Both the position numbers and the translations under genes were made by a program. Shown here one piece after another: positions 28,095 to 37,175 of a stretch of DNA of 64,000 nucleotides; position 1 is the first letter of the stretch; every line of letters starts with the position of its first letter. The stretch spans positions 1-64,000 of the forward strand of contig JAFYVH010000002.1 in NCBI GenBank assembly GCA_017549205.1. Reading direction: 5' to 3'. This stretch comes from Clostridia bacterium (GTDB taxonomy: Bacteria; Bacillota; Clostridia; UBA1381; UBA9506). The notes under the pieces are model-generated. The model was not told the DNA's origin and ran no database searches. It was given only the letters and a program-made list of their open reading frames with translations.

Positions 28095-28305
28095 TGACAC
28101 ATACAGAATTTTATTTCATAAAATTCTTACGAGCTAGCGCTCTTTTGTGCTCTTTCGAGCACCGTGTCAATTGACGGCGTCGTAAAAACGCCATTGCAAG
28201 CAAACATTTTTACTCCTGGTAAAATTGGAATCTAAATTGTGTCCGGTATTATAAAACCCCTAAAGTCTTTCGGGTTTTTACGGTCTGCTGACCACTGTGT
28301 CAATT
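28092..28305 (+). repeat. MITE-like, hairpin-rich element, copy B
   Basis: The ends are a perfect 10-bp inverted repeat, AATTGACACA (28092-28101) and TGTGTCAATT (28296-28305). The 14-base word GTGTCAATTGACGG occurs at 28164-28177 and 28297-28310. Seven short hairpins follow one another: 28106-28126, 28131-28142, 28147-28162, 28176-28192, 28208-28224, 28253-28278 and 28282-28293. The first 34 bases match copy A at 23281. No open frame is present. It may be a small mobile element or a structured noncoding RNA. The 333-base gap between pflA and the next gene contains only this and the pfl terminator. Confidence 0.6.
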
Positions 28306-28324
28306 GACGGTGCCTTTTTCTGAA

Positions 28325-28726
28325 TCAATCACAGTTATATCTGCAGCGGATCAAGCAGGTTGAACTTGTGATTAAAAGGGAGAAAAAGAACAGCAATAAT
28401 CCGGTTATAATGGCTCCCGTTACACTTGTTGCAGCAAATGTGATTCCCAGGAGAATGACCGAGGTTAAAACTGTTCCTAAAATACCTGCCAAAAGCGTGC
28501 CGAGATTTGTGCAGCAACCTTTTTTGTCGGGGTTACAGGTTGAAGAAGATAAAAGAGTTATGCCCAAAAAACCGATGGCAATTCCAAACAGTACCCACAA
28601 AAATGCAGGTGTTATTGTTACAAGTGCGGTGAAGCGGAAGAATGCCGCCAATATACCAATGATTACACTTGCAATAACAGCTTTACCTGTGCAGCCTATT
28701 TGACAGTTGCAATTTGTTTCAATCAT
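28325..28726 (-). CDS. Cys-rich four-helix membrane protein of unknown function
   Basis: A 133-residue protein with four hydrophobic segments. Cysteines are grouped outside the membrane: CNCQIGC at the N-terminus, CNPDKKGCC in the central loop and CLIRCRYNC at the C-terminus. With four helices all three groups could lie on one side. The start at 28726 follows GGAGGTG; a GTG three codons earlier is part of that site. I do not recognise the family. Metal or cluster binding at the membrane surface is possible from the cysteines but unproven. Confidence 0.65.
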   Translation of the reverse strand: MIETNCNCQIGCTGKAVIASVIIGILAAFFRFTALVTITPAFLWVLFGIAIGFLGITLLSSSTCNPDKKGCCTNLGTLLAGILGTVLTSVILLGITFAATSVTGAIITGLLLFFFSLLITSSTCLIRCRYNCD

Positions 28727-28900
28727 ATTTTTCACCTCCGCTTTATCTTATGACAAATGGAAAGATAAAGTGACTAATTTCGACAGATGTGTGTGGCTTT
28801 TGCGCAGGAAAATTAACTTGAAATTTTAGTTTAAACTTTCAATATAATTTTGGTAAATCTGAATTTGACAAAGCTATAGTCAATCAAAACGGAGGCTCTT

Positions 28901-29926
28901 ATGAATAGCAAAATGAAAAAACGCGGGATGTTCATCTTGGGTGTTGCCATCTGTATAGCTGTGGCAGTTCTGTCAATCATGCTTGAGCGATTGATTCCCG
29001 GAGAAATATTGGGTTCATCCATCATAGCACTGTTTATGGGAACAATCATCAATAGCTTTTTTCACCCGGATTGGATACAGCCGGCGCTCAAGTTTACATC
29101 CAAAAGAATTTTGAAAGTCGCCATTATTTTGCTTGGTGCATCTCTTTCTGTCGGTACCATTATGTCTGTTGGCAAAATGACCTTTTTTGTCATGTTTTTC
29201 ACTTTTGCCATGTGCTTTGGCGGCGGATTTTTTGTTCGCAAGCTGTTTGATTTAAATTGGAAACTGAGCAACCTGATTTCTGCAGGAACAGGCATCTGCG
29301 GTGGCAGCGCTGTGGCAGCCATAGCACCTGTTATTGATGCTGATGATAAAGATATAGCATTTGCTTTGTCTTCTACATTTTTATTTGATATGGTTATGGT
29401 TGCTTTGTATCCCATTATGGGTAAAGCCCTGGGCATGTCTGATATTGCCTATGGCATATGGGCTGGAACATCTGTGAATGATACAGCCAGCGTGGTTGCT
29501 TCAGGATATGCTTTTTCTGAAGCAGCAGGAGATTTTGCAACAATGGTTAAACTCACCCGCACCATTGCAATCATTCCCACGGTGCTGGTTTTTGCCTTTA
29601 TTGGTACACGCATAAAACAAAAAGAGATGCAATCGGTCAGCGGGGGCAAAAAGGTAAATATCTTGAAAATTGTTCCCTGGTTCATCGGCGGTTTTCTGGC
29701 ACTGGCTATCGTAAACAGCGTTGGACTCATTCCCGTTGAAATATCCACTTTTATGAAGAGCGCAAGTAAATTTTTAATGGTAACGGCACTGGCAGCCATT
29801 GGTCTTGGCACCAGCATTACTGACTTTAAAAAGGCAGGACTTTCTCCCATGTTCTATGGTATTACCATTGATACCTTAGTGACATTAACAGCTCTTGTTG
29901 TTATCTGGTTTATGGGTCTGTTGTAA
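28901..29926 (+). CDS. YeiH-family (UPF0324) putative sulfate exporter
   Basis: A 341-residue membrane protein with about ten helices. It carries the UPF0324 signatures KRILKVAIILLGASLS, the AGTGICGGSAVAAIAPVI segment and WAGTSVNDTASVVASG. Some family members have been proposed to export sulfate or sulfonate-derived products; direct evidence is limited. CGGAGG supports the start. TTGAAA and TATAAT lie upstream but 19 nt apart, a weak promoter candidate. It is a single-gene unit. Confidence 0.85.
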   Translation: MNSKMKKRGMFILGVAICIAVAVLSIMLERLIPGEILGSSIIALFMGTIINSFFHPDWIQPALKFTSKRILKVAIILLGASLSVGTIMSVGKMTFFVMFFTFAMCFGGGFFVRKLFDLNWKLSNLISAGTGICGGSAVAAIAPVIDADDKDIAFALSSTFLFDMVMVALYPIMGKALGMSDIAYGIWAGTSVNDTASVVASGYAFSEAAGDFATMVKLTRTIAIIPTVLVFAFIGTRIKQKEMQSVSGGKKVNILKIVPWFIGGFLALAIVNSVGLIPVEISTFMKSASKFLMVTALAAIGLGTSITDFKKAGLSPMFYGITIDTLVTLTALVVIWFMGLL

Positions 29927-30042
29927 TAGGGGCGTATCTGCTACATAGTAATGAAGTTTAGCCCGGACTTGACATGAGCTTTTAATATCGCATTTTAGCC
30001 ACCAAAATATTTTATCAATGTATTTAAGCAGTGAGGTTTTTT

Positions 30043-31359
30043 ATGCAACCCAGAGAAATTGCCCTGAAAATTTTATATGATATTGAAAAAAATCAGGCCT
30101 ATCTGAACATTGCCTTTCAAAATCATGCAAGCCGTGGCGAACTTTCGGGTCGCGATGCGTCTTTTGTGAAAGAGCTGGTTTATGGTTGCTTGCAACATAA
30201 GCTGAGCTTAGACTATGTCATTAGCCGTTTTTCTTCTGTTAAACTGCGGAAACTTGCGCCCTATGTGATTTGCATTTTGCGCATGGGCATGTATCAGCTT
30301 TTTTACATGGATAAGGTGCCCGAGAGCGCAGCGGTGAACGAATCGGTGCGTCTTGCCGGTCGCTATGCGGGGCGCTCAAGAGGCTTTGTGAATGCTGTTT
30401 TGCGGCGGGCGTCTTCTGAAGGCATTTCCCTGCCCGAAGGAAGTGACGACGAAACTTTAGCCATTCGTTATTCCCATCCGGCACCTTTGGTAAAGTGGCT
30501 CAGGCAGCAATTTGGCGAAGAAAAAATGATGAAATTGCTTGAAGAAAACAATCAGGCGCCATCCCTTTGTCTGCGGGTTAACAAAATGAAAACTTCAAGA
30601 CAAGAGTTGCTTGGACGATTGGCGCAAGAGGGTATATCGGCAGATGCCGGCAAGGTGGTGGATTCAGCCATTTTGGTTCATGGCGGTCATGTGCAAAAGA
30701 CCGAGGCTTATCATGAAGGACTCTTTACCGTGCAGGACCAAAGTGCACAGCTTGCAGCCATTGTTTTAGCCCCAAACTCTGGAGAAACTGTTTTTGACCT
30801 TTGTGCTGCACCGGGCGGTAAAACCACCCATTTGGCAGAACTGATGAACGATGAGGGGCAAATTTTTGCCTTAGATATTTATGAAAAGCGCCTTTTATCT
30901 GTGGCAGAAACGGCTAAGCGTTTAGGACTTTCCATCATTACCACAAAGGCAACTGATGCCCGCACGTTTGCGCCGCAAAAACAAGCGGATAAAATTTTGA
31001 TTGATGCCCCTTGCTCAGGTCTTGGCGTCATCAGACGGCGCCCGGACTTGAAATATAAAGAAACGCTTTTGGATTTTGAAGAGCTGGTGCAAACCCAAGA
31101 GGCCATTTTGCAGCGGAGTTATGAACTGCTTAAATCGGGTGGCGAAATGGTATATAGCACCTGCACCATTAACCCTTTGGAAAACGAAATGATGATTCAA
31201 AAGTTTTTGCAAAAGCATCCTGATTGTGCACTGGTGCCTGTCACACATTCTTCCTTGGGCGAAACTGCCCGGAAAACCCTGCAAACAGGCATGGGCACTT
31301 TTTATCCCGAAACAGATTTGGGAGACGGATTTTTTATTGCGAAGCTTAAAAAGGAGTAG
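30043..31359 (+). CDS. rsmB: 16S rRNA (cytosine-967-C5)-methyltransferase RsmB
   Basis: RsmB methylates C967 of 16S rRNA using SAM. The 438-residue protein has an N-terminal NusB-like RNA-binding domain (about 1-140) and a C-terminal Rossmann methyltransferase domain with AAPGGKTTHLAELM, DAPCSGLGVIRRRPDLK (one catalytic Cys) and STCTINPLENE (second Cys). GTGAGG six bases before 30043 supports this start; the GTG inside it is not used. It is the first gene of the conserved rsmB-rlmN-prpC-prkC-rsgA-rpe-thiN block. A TTGACA at 29969 has only a poor -10 partner. Confidence 0.95.
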   Translation: MQPREIALKILYDIEKNQAYLNIAFQNHASRGELSGRDASFVKELVYGCLQHKLSLDYVISRFSSVKLRKLAPYVICILRMGMYQLFYMDKVPESAAVNESVRLAGRYAGRSRGFVNAVLRRASSEGISLPEGSDDETLAIRYSHPAPLVKWLRQQFGEEKMMKLLEENNQAPSLCLRVNKMKTSRQELLGRLAQEGISADAGKVVDSAILVHGGHVQKTEAYHEGLFTVQDQSAQLAAIVLAPNSGETVFDLCAAPGGKTTHLAELMNDEGQIFALDIYEKRLLSVAETAKRLGLSIITTKATDARTFAPQKQADKILIDAPCSGLGVIRRRPDLKYKETLLDFEELVQTQEAILQRSYELLKSGGEMVYSTCTINPLENEMMIQKFLQKHPDCALVPVTHSSLGETARKTLQTGMGTFYPETDLGDGFFIAKLKKE

Positions 31360-31361
31360 CC

Positions 31362-32399
31362 ATGGCAAAGTTATTAGATGTATATTCCATGACAATTGAA
31401 GAACTGTCACAGTTGGCACAAAGTCTTGGCGAAAAGGCCTATCGCGGCAAGCAGATTTTTAAATGGCTCTATGGTGGTGCCACCACTTTTTGCGACATGA
31501 CAGACCTTTCAAAAAAGTTTCGCGAGGCGCTGGCATCTGCCTGCACCATGCATTTGCCAACCATTGAGCGAAAGCAGGTGGCAAAAGACGGCACGGTGAA
31601 ATATGCCTTTCGTCTTGCTGACGGCGAGGTGATTGAAAGTGTGGTTATGTCCTATCGCCATGGCAACACAATTTGTGTATCCACCCAGGCAGGCTGTAAC
31701 ATGGGTTGCAGTTTTTGCGCCTCGGCAGTAGGCGGTAAAACAAGAGACTTAACGGCCGGGGAAATGATAGGGCAAATTATGGTTGCAGAGCGGGATTTAT
31801 CCTGCCGTATTGGTAATGTTGTGCTGATGGGCATGGGTGAGCCCCTGGACAATTTGGAGCAAGTTCTGAAGTTTATGGCCATTTCCAATGATGAAAATGG
31901 TTTTTGCATAGGATATCGACATTTTACCTTGTCAACTTGCGGATTATGTGATAAAATGAATATGTTAGCAGAGCACAAGCTTCCCATCACCCTTTCGGTT
32001 TCGGTACATTCGCCTTTCGATGAAGAGCGAAGCGAGATGATGCCGGTGAATAAAAAGTTTCCGCTGGCCACTCTCGCCAAAACACTGGAACACTATCAGG
32101 CGGTGACGGGGCGGCGCATTAGCTTGGAATATGCCTTGATTCGCGATAAAAACGACAGCCCGGCCCATGCAAAAGCATTAATGAAGTTGTTTGGCGGTCT
32201 TTCTTATCATGTGAATGTAATTCCGGTTAATGAGGCTCGTGAGGGATTTTTAAAAAGCCATCAGGCAAACATCCACCGCTTTTTAGAGTGTTTTGAAAAG
32301 GCCGGTATTCCGGCAACAACGCGGCGGGAGTTGGGTGCTGATATTAGTGCCGCCTGTGGTCAGTTGCGCCATCAGGTGCAAAAGGAAAAAGAGTTATAA
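31362..32399 (+). CDS. rlmN: 23S rRNA (adenine-2503-C2)-methyltransferase RlmN
   Basis: RlmN is a radical SAM enzyme that methylates A2503 of 23S rRNA and A37 of some tRNAs through a methylated cysteine. The 345-residue protein has the cluster motif at C112, C116 and C119 (CNMGCSFC), the MGMGEPLDN segment, STCGL and the methyl-carrying cysteine C332 in AACGQLR. It begins two bases after rsmB with a good AAGGAG site inside the rsmB end. Confidence 0.97.
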   Translation: MAKLLDVYSMTIEELSQLAQSLGEKAYRGKQIFKWLYGGATTFCDMTDLSKKFREALASACTMHLPTIERKQVAKDGTVKYAFRLADGEVIESVVMSYRHGNTICVSTQAGCNMGCSFCASAVGGKTRDLTAGEMIGQIMVAERDLSCRIGNVVLMGMGEPLDNLEQVLKFMAISNDENGFCIGYRHFTLSTCGLCDKMNMLAEHKLPITLSVSVHSPFDEERSEMMPVNKKFPLATLAKTLEHYQAVTGRRISLEYALIRDKNDSPAHAKALMKLFGGLSYHVNVIPVNEAREGFLKSHQANIHRFLECFEKAGIPATTRRELGADISAACGQLRHQVQKEKEL

Positions 32400-32429
32400 A
32401 TAGTTTGGATTTAAAGTTGAGGTGATACT

Positions 32430-33179
32430 ATGTTGGTTTGGAAGGGCTGTACGGATTTGGGCAAAACCAGACCTATTAACGAAGACAGTTATTACATTTC
32501 CGATTACAGCGAAGCGTTAGACGGGTCCTATGCCATTGTGGCAGACGGCATGGGCGGTCACAAGGCCGGTGAAATTGCCAGTAGCATGGCGATTTTTTCC
32601 ATTAGTGAAATGATAAATGAAGAGGCTTTTCGTGGCATAACACCGGCTGAACTTAAAGACCTTTTGGGTCGCGCAATTAAAAAGGCCAATAGTAGCATTT
32701 ATGAAAAAAGCCATGAAGAGTCTGCTTATTACGGCATGGGCACAACCCTCACTCTTTGTTTTGTAATGGGTGATAAAGCCGTGGTGGCTCATGTGGGCGA
32801 TTCAAGGGCTTACCTGCATCGACAGGAAACAATACATCAGATAACCACAGATCATTCTCTGGTGCAAGAGCTTTTGCGAAGTGGTCGCATTACACAAGAA
32901 GAGGCTCAGCACCACCCCCAAAAAAATGTGATTACCCGTGCTTTGGGAACGGACACTGATGTTGAAATTGACATTTATGAATTTTCGGTATGTGCCGGGG
33001 ATGTGCTGTTACTCACCACCGACGGCTTAACCAATCTGCTGTCGGATGAAATGATTGCAGCGGAGCTGACAGAGAGCACCAGTAGCTCTTTAGAAGAGGT
33101 TGCCGAGAAACTGGTGAGCGGCGCAAATCAACATGGCGGTTATGATAATATAACAGCTGTGCTGGGTATTGTGGAATAA
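32430..33179 (+). CDS. prpC: PP2C-type serine/threonine phosphatase (PrpC/Stp)
   Basis: A 249-residue metal-dependent phosphatase that reverses PrkC phosphorylation. Conserved PP2C motifs are RPINEDSYY, VADGMGGHKAGEIAS with a metal-binding Asp, MGTTLTL, AHVGDSRAYL, DHSLVQELL, LLLTTDGLTNLL and YDNITAV at the end. It lies directly before the kinase, the normal pairing. GAGGTG supports the start. Confidence 0.95.
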   Translation: MLVWKGCTDLGKTRPINEDSYYISDYSEALDGSYAIVADGMGGHKAGEIASSMAIFSISEMINEEAFRGITPAELKDLLGRAIKKANSSIYEKSHEESAYYGMGTTLTLCFVMGDKAVVAHVGDSRAYLHRQETIHQITTDHSLVQELLRSGRITQEEAQHHPQKNVITRALGTDTDVEIDIYEFSVCAGDVLLLTTDGLTNLLSDEMIAAELTESTSSSLEEVAEKLVSGANQHGGYDNITAVLGIVE

Positions 33180-33233
33180 ACAGAGATTTCATCCCACTAG
33201 AGAAAAAGGAATGTGCTGAAAGGATTGATATAC

Positions 33234-35000
33234 ATGTTGAATGAGAAATTAATCGGCAATCGATATGAAATTGTAGAAACAATAGGAAAAGGCGGCATGG
33301 CCATTGTGTATAAAGCAAAATGCATGATGCTCAACCGTTATGTTGCCTTAAAGGTCTTGCGCCCGGAATTTAGGGAGGATAAAGATTTTATCAGCCGTTT
33401 TCAGGCAGAGGCTCAATCAGCAGCAAGCTTGTCTCACCCAAACATTGTGTCTATTTATGATGTTGGACAGGACGGGGATTTAGATTACATTGTCATGGAA
33501 TATGTTGAAGGCGTCACCTTAAAGCAATATATTGACGCCCAGGGCATTATTCCGTGGCGTGAAGCAGTGGACTATGCAGCGCAGATTTGCGCGGGTTTAG
33601 AGTGCGCACATAAAAAAGGTATTATCCACAAGGATATTAAGCCTCACAACATTATGATTACCCGTGAGGGCACTTTGAAAATTACAGACTTTGGTATTGC
33701 CAAGGTGATGAGCTCAAGCACCATTGCCACCGGCAACACCACCATGGGCAGCGTGCACTATTTCTCACCGGAGCAGGCGCGGGGCGGTTACACAGACTAT
33801 AAGACAGACATTTATTCTTTAGGTGTTGTTCTTTATGAAATGGTCACAGGTCATCTGCCATTCCAGGGGGACACAGCCATTGCCATTGCCATGCAGCACA
33901 TTGAAAAAGAGCCGGCATCTCCCTGCCAGTTAAATCCTGACATTCCCCAGTCTTTAGAGAATGTCATTTTCCGTGCTATGTGCAAAGAGCAGGCACTGCG
34001 TTATGATTCTGTTACGCAGATGATGGTTGATTTGAAAAAGGTATATACAGGGAACATGGTTGCACCTGTTGAGGACGATATTCCTTTAGTGGCCGCTGAC
34101 AGCAAGAAAAGAAAGAAAGGCATGGTGCCTGACCAGCTGTTAGATTTAGATGGCGGACAAAGCAACCGCAAAAAAGATATTATCGGCGTTTTGGCCGGCA
34201 TTTTTGCAGGTCTGGCCGTTGTGGTAATTTTATTCTTGGTTGGCTACCATTTCATTGGTGGCGGTGGCGGCAGCAATGAAATTGAACTGCCTGATTTTTC
34301 TAACATGTCGGTGGAAGAAGCCGAGAAAATGGTGATTAACAGCCAGCTCAATATTGTTGTTGAAAAGGAAGTGGAAAGCGAAACGGTTGCCCCCGGCGAC
34401 ATTATCTCTCAAAGTCCCGCGGCAGGCAAGCCGGTGAAGGAAAATGCCACAATCATGGTTGTTATCAGCAGTGGCGGAAGAGATTTCCCCATGCCGGACC
34501 TTATTAATCGCAAAGAGTCAGATGCACAACGCATTTTGGACGATAAAAACCTGCATTATTCTATTGTGGGTGAGCCCAGTGACAACATTCCCGAGGGCTA
34601 TGTTGTGCGGCAGACCCCCGAAGTGGGCACATATATTGACAATGCAACCTCTGTAACGGTTTACATCAGCACCGGCAAGGAACTGGTAACTGTTGCTGTG
34701 CCTAACCTGTTGGGTCTTACCGAAAGCGAAGCTAAGGCAACGCTTTTAGATGCAAATCTGACCTGGGGCAAAATTGAAGAGGTTGACAGCACCAAGGCAA
34801 AAGGCGTGGTTGTTTCACAATCCATTCGTGCTGAAGTTGAGGTGAAGGAAAAGACAAGCATTGATTTGCGTATTTCTTCAGGCAGCCGGGCAACACAGAC
34901 TCCCAACACACAACCCGACCCACAACCCAGCGGAGAAACCACAAATCCTCCGGCAACATCCAATCCGCCCATTGTGATTGGACCTCCTAACGCCGGTTAA
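33234..35000 (+). CDS. prkC: PASTA-domain serine/threonine kinase (PrkC-like)
   Basis: A 588-residue membrane kinase that senses muropeptides and controls cell wall, growth and germination. Residues 8-270 are the kinase domain with GKGGMAIVYKA, the ATP lysine K40, the catalytic loop HKDIKPHN (D134) and DFG. The catalytic loop has Lys in place of the usual Arg of HRD. A membrane helix at about 316-338 is followed by three PASTA repeats outside the cell (about 345-410, 413-480, 481-550) and a Pro/Thr/Asn-rich tail. The start at 33234 follows GAAAGGATTG. Confidence 0.94.
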   Translation: MLNEKLIGNRYEIVETIGKGGMAIVYKAKCMMLNRYVALKVLRPEFREDKDFISRFQAEAQSAASLSHPNIVSIYDVGQDGDLDYIVMEYVEGVTLKQYIDAQGIIPWREAVDYAAQICAGLECAHKKGIIHKDIKPHNIMITREGTLKITDFGIAKVMSSSTIATGNTTMGSVHYFSPEQARGGYTDYKTDIYSLGVVLYEMVTGHLPFQGDTAIAIAMQHIEKEPASPCQLNPDIPQSLENVIFRAMCKEQALRYDSVTQMMVDLKKVYTGNMVAPVEDDIPLVAADSKKRKKGMVPDQLLDLDGGQSNRKKDIIGVLAGIFAGLAVVVILFLVGYHFIGGGGGSNEIELPDFSNMSVEEAEKMVINSQLNIVVEKEVESETVAPGDIISQSPAAGKPVKENATIMVVISSGGRDFPMPDLINRKESDAQRILDDKNLHYSIVGEPSDNIPEGYVVRQTPEVGTYIDNATSVTVYISTGKELVTVAVPNLLGLTESEAKATLLDANLTWGKIEEVDSTKAKGVVVSQSIRAEVEVKEKTSIDLRISSGSRATQTPNTQPDPQPSGETTNPPATSNPPIVIGPPNAG

Positions 35001-35015
35001 ACAAACAGGTGAATT

Positions 35016-35891
35016 ATGCTGACAGGAACAATTATTAAGGGAATTGGTGGATTTTATTATGTAAAGACCGAATCGGGCTGCATTGAATGTCGCTCAAGAG
35101 GAAAATTTCGTCAGGCAGGGGAAACACCCCTGGTTGGTGATTTGGTTCACATTCAGTTAACGGCAGAAGATGCAAGCAAAGGCAGTGTTGAAGAAATTTT
35201 ACCGCGAAAAAATGTATTTATAAGGCCACCGGTTGCCAACATTGACCAGCTGATTATTACAGTGGCGGCAAAAAATCCCGAGCCAAATCTTTTGCTGGTA
35301 GACCAACTGGCCATAACAGCAGAGGCGGCAGATGTCCGTCCGGTTATTTGCGTAAACAAACTTGATTTGGACGAAGATTTTGGGCGGAAAATCACATCTA
35401 TTTATGAAAAAGCGGGATATCCCGTGGTGAGTGTCAGCGCCCGTGAAAATTGGGGCATGGAGGCGCTTCGGGAGATTTTAAAGGATAAAACCACAGCCTT
35501 TGCAGGTAATTCCGGTGTGGGTAAGTCCAGTCTCTTAAACCAATTGTGCGACTATTGGGGCCTTGCCACAGGTGATGTGAGCGAAAAAACAAAAAGAGGA
35601 CGCCATACCACCAGACACACAGAGCTTTTTAAGTTGCCCTTTGGTGGCTATGTTTTTGACACTCCCGGCTTTTCATCTTATGAGGCGGGGCATGTTACAG
35701 CGGAAATGCTTTCTTCGCTGTTTCCTGAAATGGTGCCCTATGAGGCGGATTGTCGCTTTAAAGGTTGTGCTCATGTGGCAGAACCGGGGTGCGCCGTGAA
35801 AGAGGCGGTTGAGACAGGTGCTATTGCCAAAGAGCGATATGACAACTACTGCATTTTATATGCCGAGGCAAAAAATCAGAAAAAATGGTAA
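35016..35891 (+). CDS. rsgA: Ribosome small subunit-dependent GTPase RsgA
   Basis: RsgA is a circularly permuted GTPase that checks late maturation of the 30S subunit. The 291-residue protein has an N-terminal OB-fold, NKLD (G4) placed before the P-loop GNSGVGKSS (from residue 164), DTPGFSS (G3) and a C-terminal zinc motif in DCRFKGCAHVAEPGC. The permuted order of motifs is diagnostic. It starts 15 bases after prkC. Confidence 0.96.
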   Translation: MLTGTIIKGIGGFYYVKTESGCIECRSRGKFRQAGETPLVGDLVHIQLTAEDASKGSVEEILPRKNVFIRPPVANIDQLIITVAAKNPEPNLLLVDQLAITAEAADVRPVICVNKLDLDEDFGRKITSIYEKAGYPVVSVSARENWGMEALREILKDKTTAFAGNSGVGKSSLLNQLCDYWGLATGDVSEKTKRGRHTTRHTELFKLPFGGYVFDTPGFSSYEAGHVTAEMLSSLFPEMVPYEADCRFKGCAHVAEPGCAVKEAVETGAIAKERYDNYCILYAEAKNQKKW

Positions 35892-35909
35892 CAAGAAAGA
35901 AGAATGACT

Positions 35910-36557
35910 ATGTCGATTATTATGGCGCCGTCATTGTTGGCGGCGGATTTTTCAAAACTGGATGAAGAAATTCAAAAGGTTGAGTCTGCCGGTGCAGAAT
36001 ATTTACATCTGGATGTGATGGATGGACACCTTGTGCCTAACATTTCCTTTGGCATTCCTGTGATTCAGTCTTTGCGCAAAAAAAGTCAAATGGTGTTTGA
36101 TGCACATTTGATGATCAGTGAGCCACACAAATACATTGAAGCTTTTGCAAAAGCGGGTGCCGATATCATCACCATTCATGTGGAAAGTGACAGTAACATA
36201 GATGAAACTCTGGATTTAATCCACAGTTTAGGCAAAAAAGCCGGACTGGCGCTGAATCCCGATGCAGAGCTTTCCCGTGCCATTCCTTATTTTGATAAGA
36301 TTGATATGCTGCTGATTATGAGTGTTTATGCCGGCTTTGGCGGACAGAAATATATCATGGATGTCAATGATAAAATCAGTGAGGCACGGCGTCTTTTGGG
36401 GCCTGATTTTGATATTCAGGTGGATGGCGGCATCTATCTTCACAATCTGCATGTGCCGGTTTCGGCCGGTGCCAATGTGATTGTGGCAGGCAGCGCTGTT
36501 TTTGGCAGTGAAGATGCGGCGCAGGCCGTGCGCGATTTTAAGGCGGTAACAATATGA
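35910..36557 (+). CDS. rpe: Ribulose-phosphate 3-epimerase
   Basis: Rpe interconverts ribulose-5-phosphate and xylulose-5-phosphate in the pentose phosphate pathway. The 215-residue TIM barrel has APSLLAADFSKL, HLDVMDGHLVPNISFG with metal ligands, DAHLMI, MSVYAGFGGQKYI, QVDGGI and the phosphate-binding NVIVAGSAVFG. An ATG at 35904 is two bases from the AAGAAAGAAG site, so 35910 is preferred. Its end overlaps thiN by four bases. Confidence 0.94.
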   Translation: MSIIMAPSLLAADFSKLDEEIQKVESAGAEYLHLDVMDGHLVPNISFGIPVIQSLRKKSQMVFDAHLMISEPHKYIEAFAKAGADIITIHVESDSNIDETLDLIHSLGKKAGLALNPDAELSRAIPYFDKIDMLLIMSVYAGFGGQKYIMDVNDKISEARRLLGPDFDIQVDGGIYLHNLHVPVSAGANVIVAGSAVFGSEDAAQAVRDFKAVTI

Positions 36558-37174
36558 GAGCGATTGTGATAGCGGGTGGCACCATTGGTGACCCCGCTTT
36601 CTATAAGGAAAAAATTAAATCAGAGGATTTGGTGATTTGTGCTGACAGAGGCTATGTGAATGCGGCAAAAATCGGTGTGACGCCTCAATGCGTGATTGGC
36701 GATTTTGATTCTTCTTGCAGAGAGGGTGTTCCCGAGAGCGCCTGTGTGATAACTCTGCCGGTTGAAAAGGACAAAACCGACCTTCATGAGTGCATTTTAT
36801 ATGCCATGGAAAAAGGAGCAGACGAGATTTTGCTTTTTGGTGCCCGTGGCACAAGGCTTGACCACAGCATGGCAGCCGTCTCTTTGGTATATATGGGGCT
36901 TATGCAGGGTGTTACCATTCGTTTAATGGATGAGCATAATGAAATGTTTATGTTTAAAGACCGGGTGCAAATTGCCAAAAAAGAGGGCTATAAGCTGTCT
37001 TTATTGCCTGTTACAAAAGTGAAGGGCATTACCACCAGCGGATTATATTACAGCCTTTCTGATGCGGAAATGGACTGGGGAGACCCTTATGGTGTCAGCA
37101 ATGAATTTACAGAGGAGATGGCGTGCATTACCATTTGCGAGAGCGTTATGATGGTTATGCTCAGCCGTGACTGA
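36554..37174 (+). CDS. thiN: Thiamine diphosphokinase
   Basis: This enzyme transfers pyrophosphate from ATP to thiamine, giving the active cofactor. The 206-residue protein has CADRG, GDFDSS and KDKTDLHECI in the catalytic domain, GARGTRLDHS, and a C-terminal thiamine-binding beta domain with GITTSGLYYSL and SNEF. Its ATG overlaps the rpe stop region (ATGA arrangement), showing coupling. It is the last gene of the conserved ribosome/kinase block. Confidence 0.94.
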   Translation: MRAIVIAGGTIGDPAFYKEKIKSEDLVICADRGYVNAAKIGVTPQCVIGDFDSSCREGVPESACVITLPVEKDKTDLHECILYAMEKGADEILLFGARGTRLDHSMAAVSLVYMGLMQGVTIRLMDEHNEMFMFKDRVQIAKKEGYKLSLLPVTKVKGITTSGLYYSLSDAEMDWGDPYGVSNEFTEEMACITICESVMMVMLSRD

Positions 37175-37175
37175 A

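Noticed and set aside
28164-28177. GTGTCAATTGACGG as a regulator operator
   Set aside because: Both copies belong to the repeat element and match its inverted ends, so the element itself explains them better.
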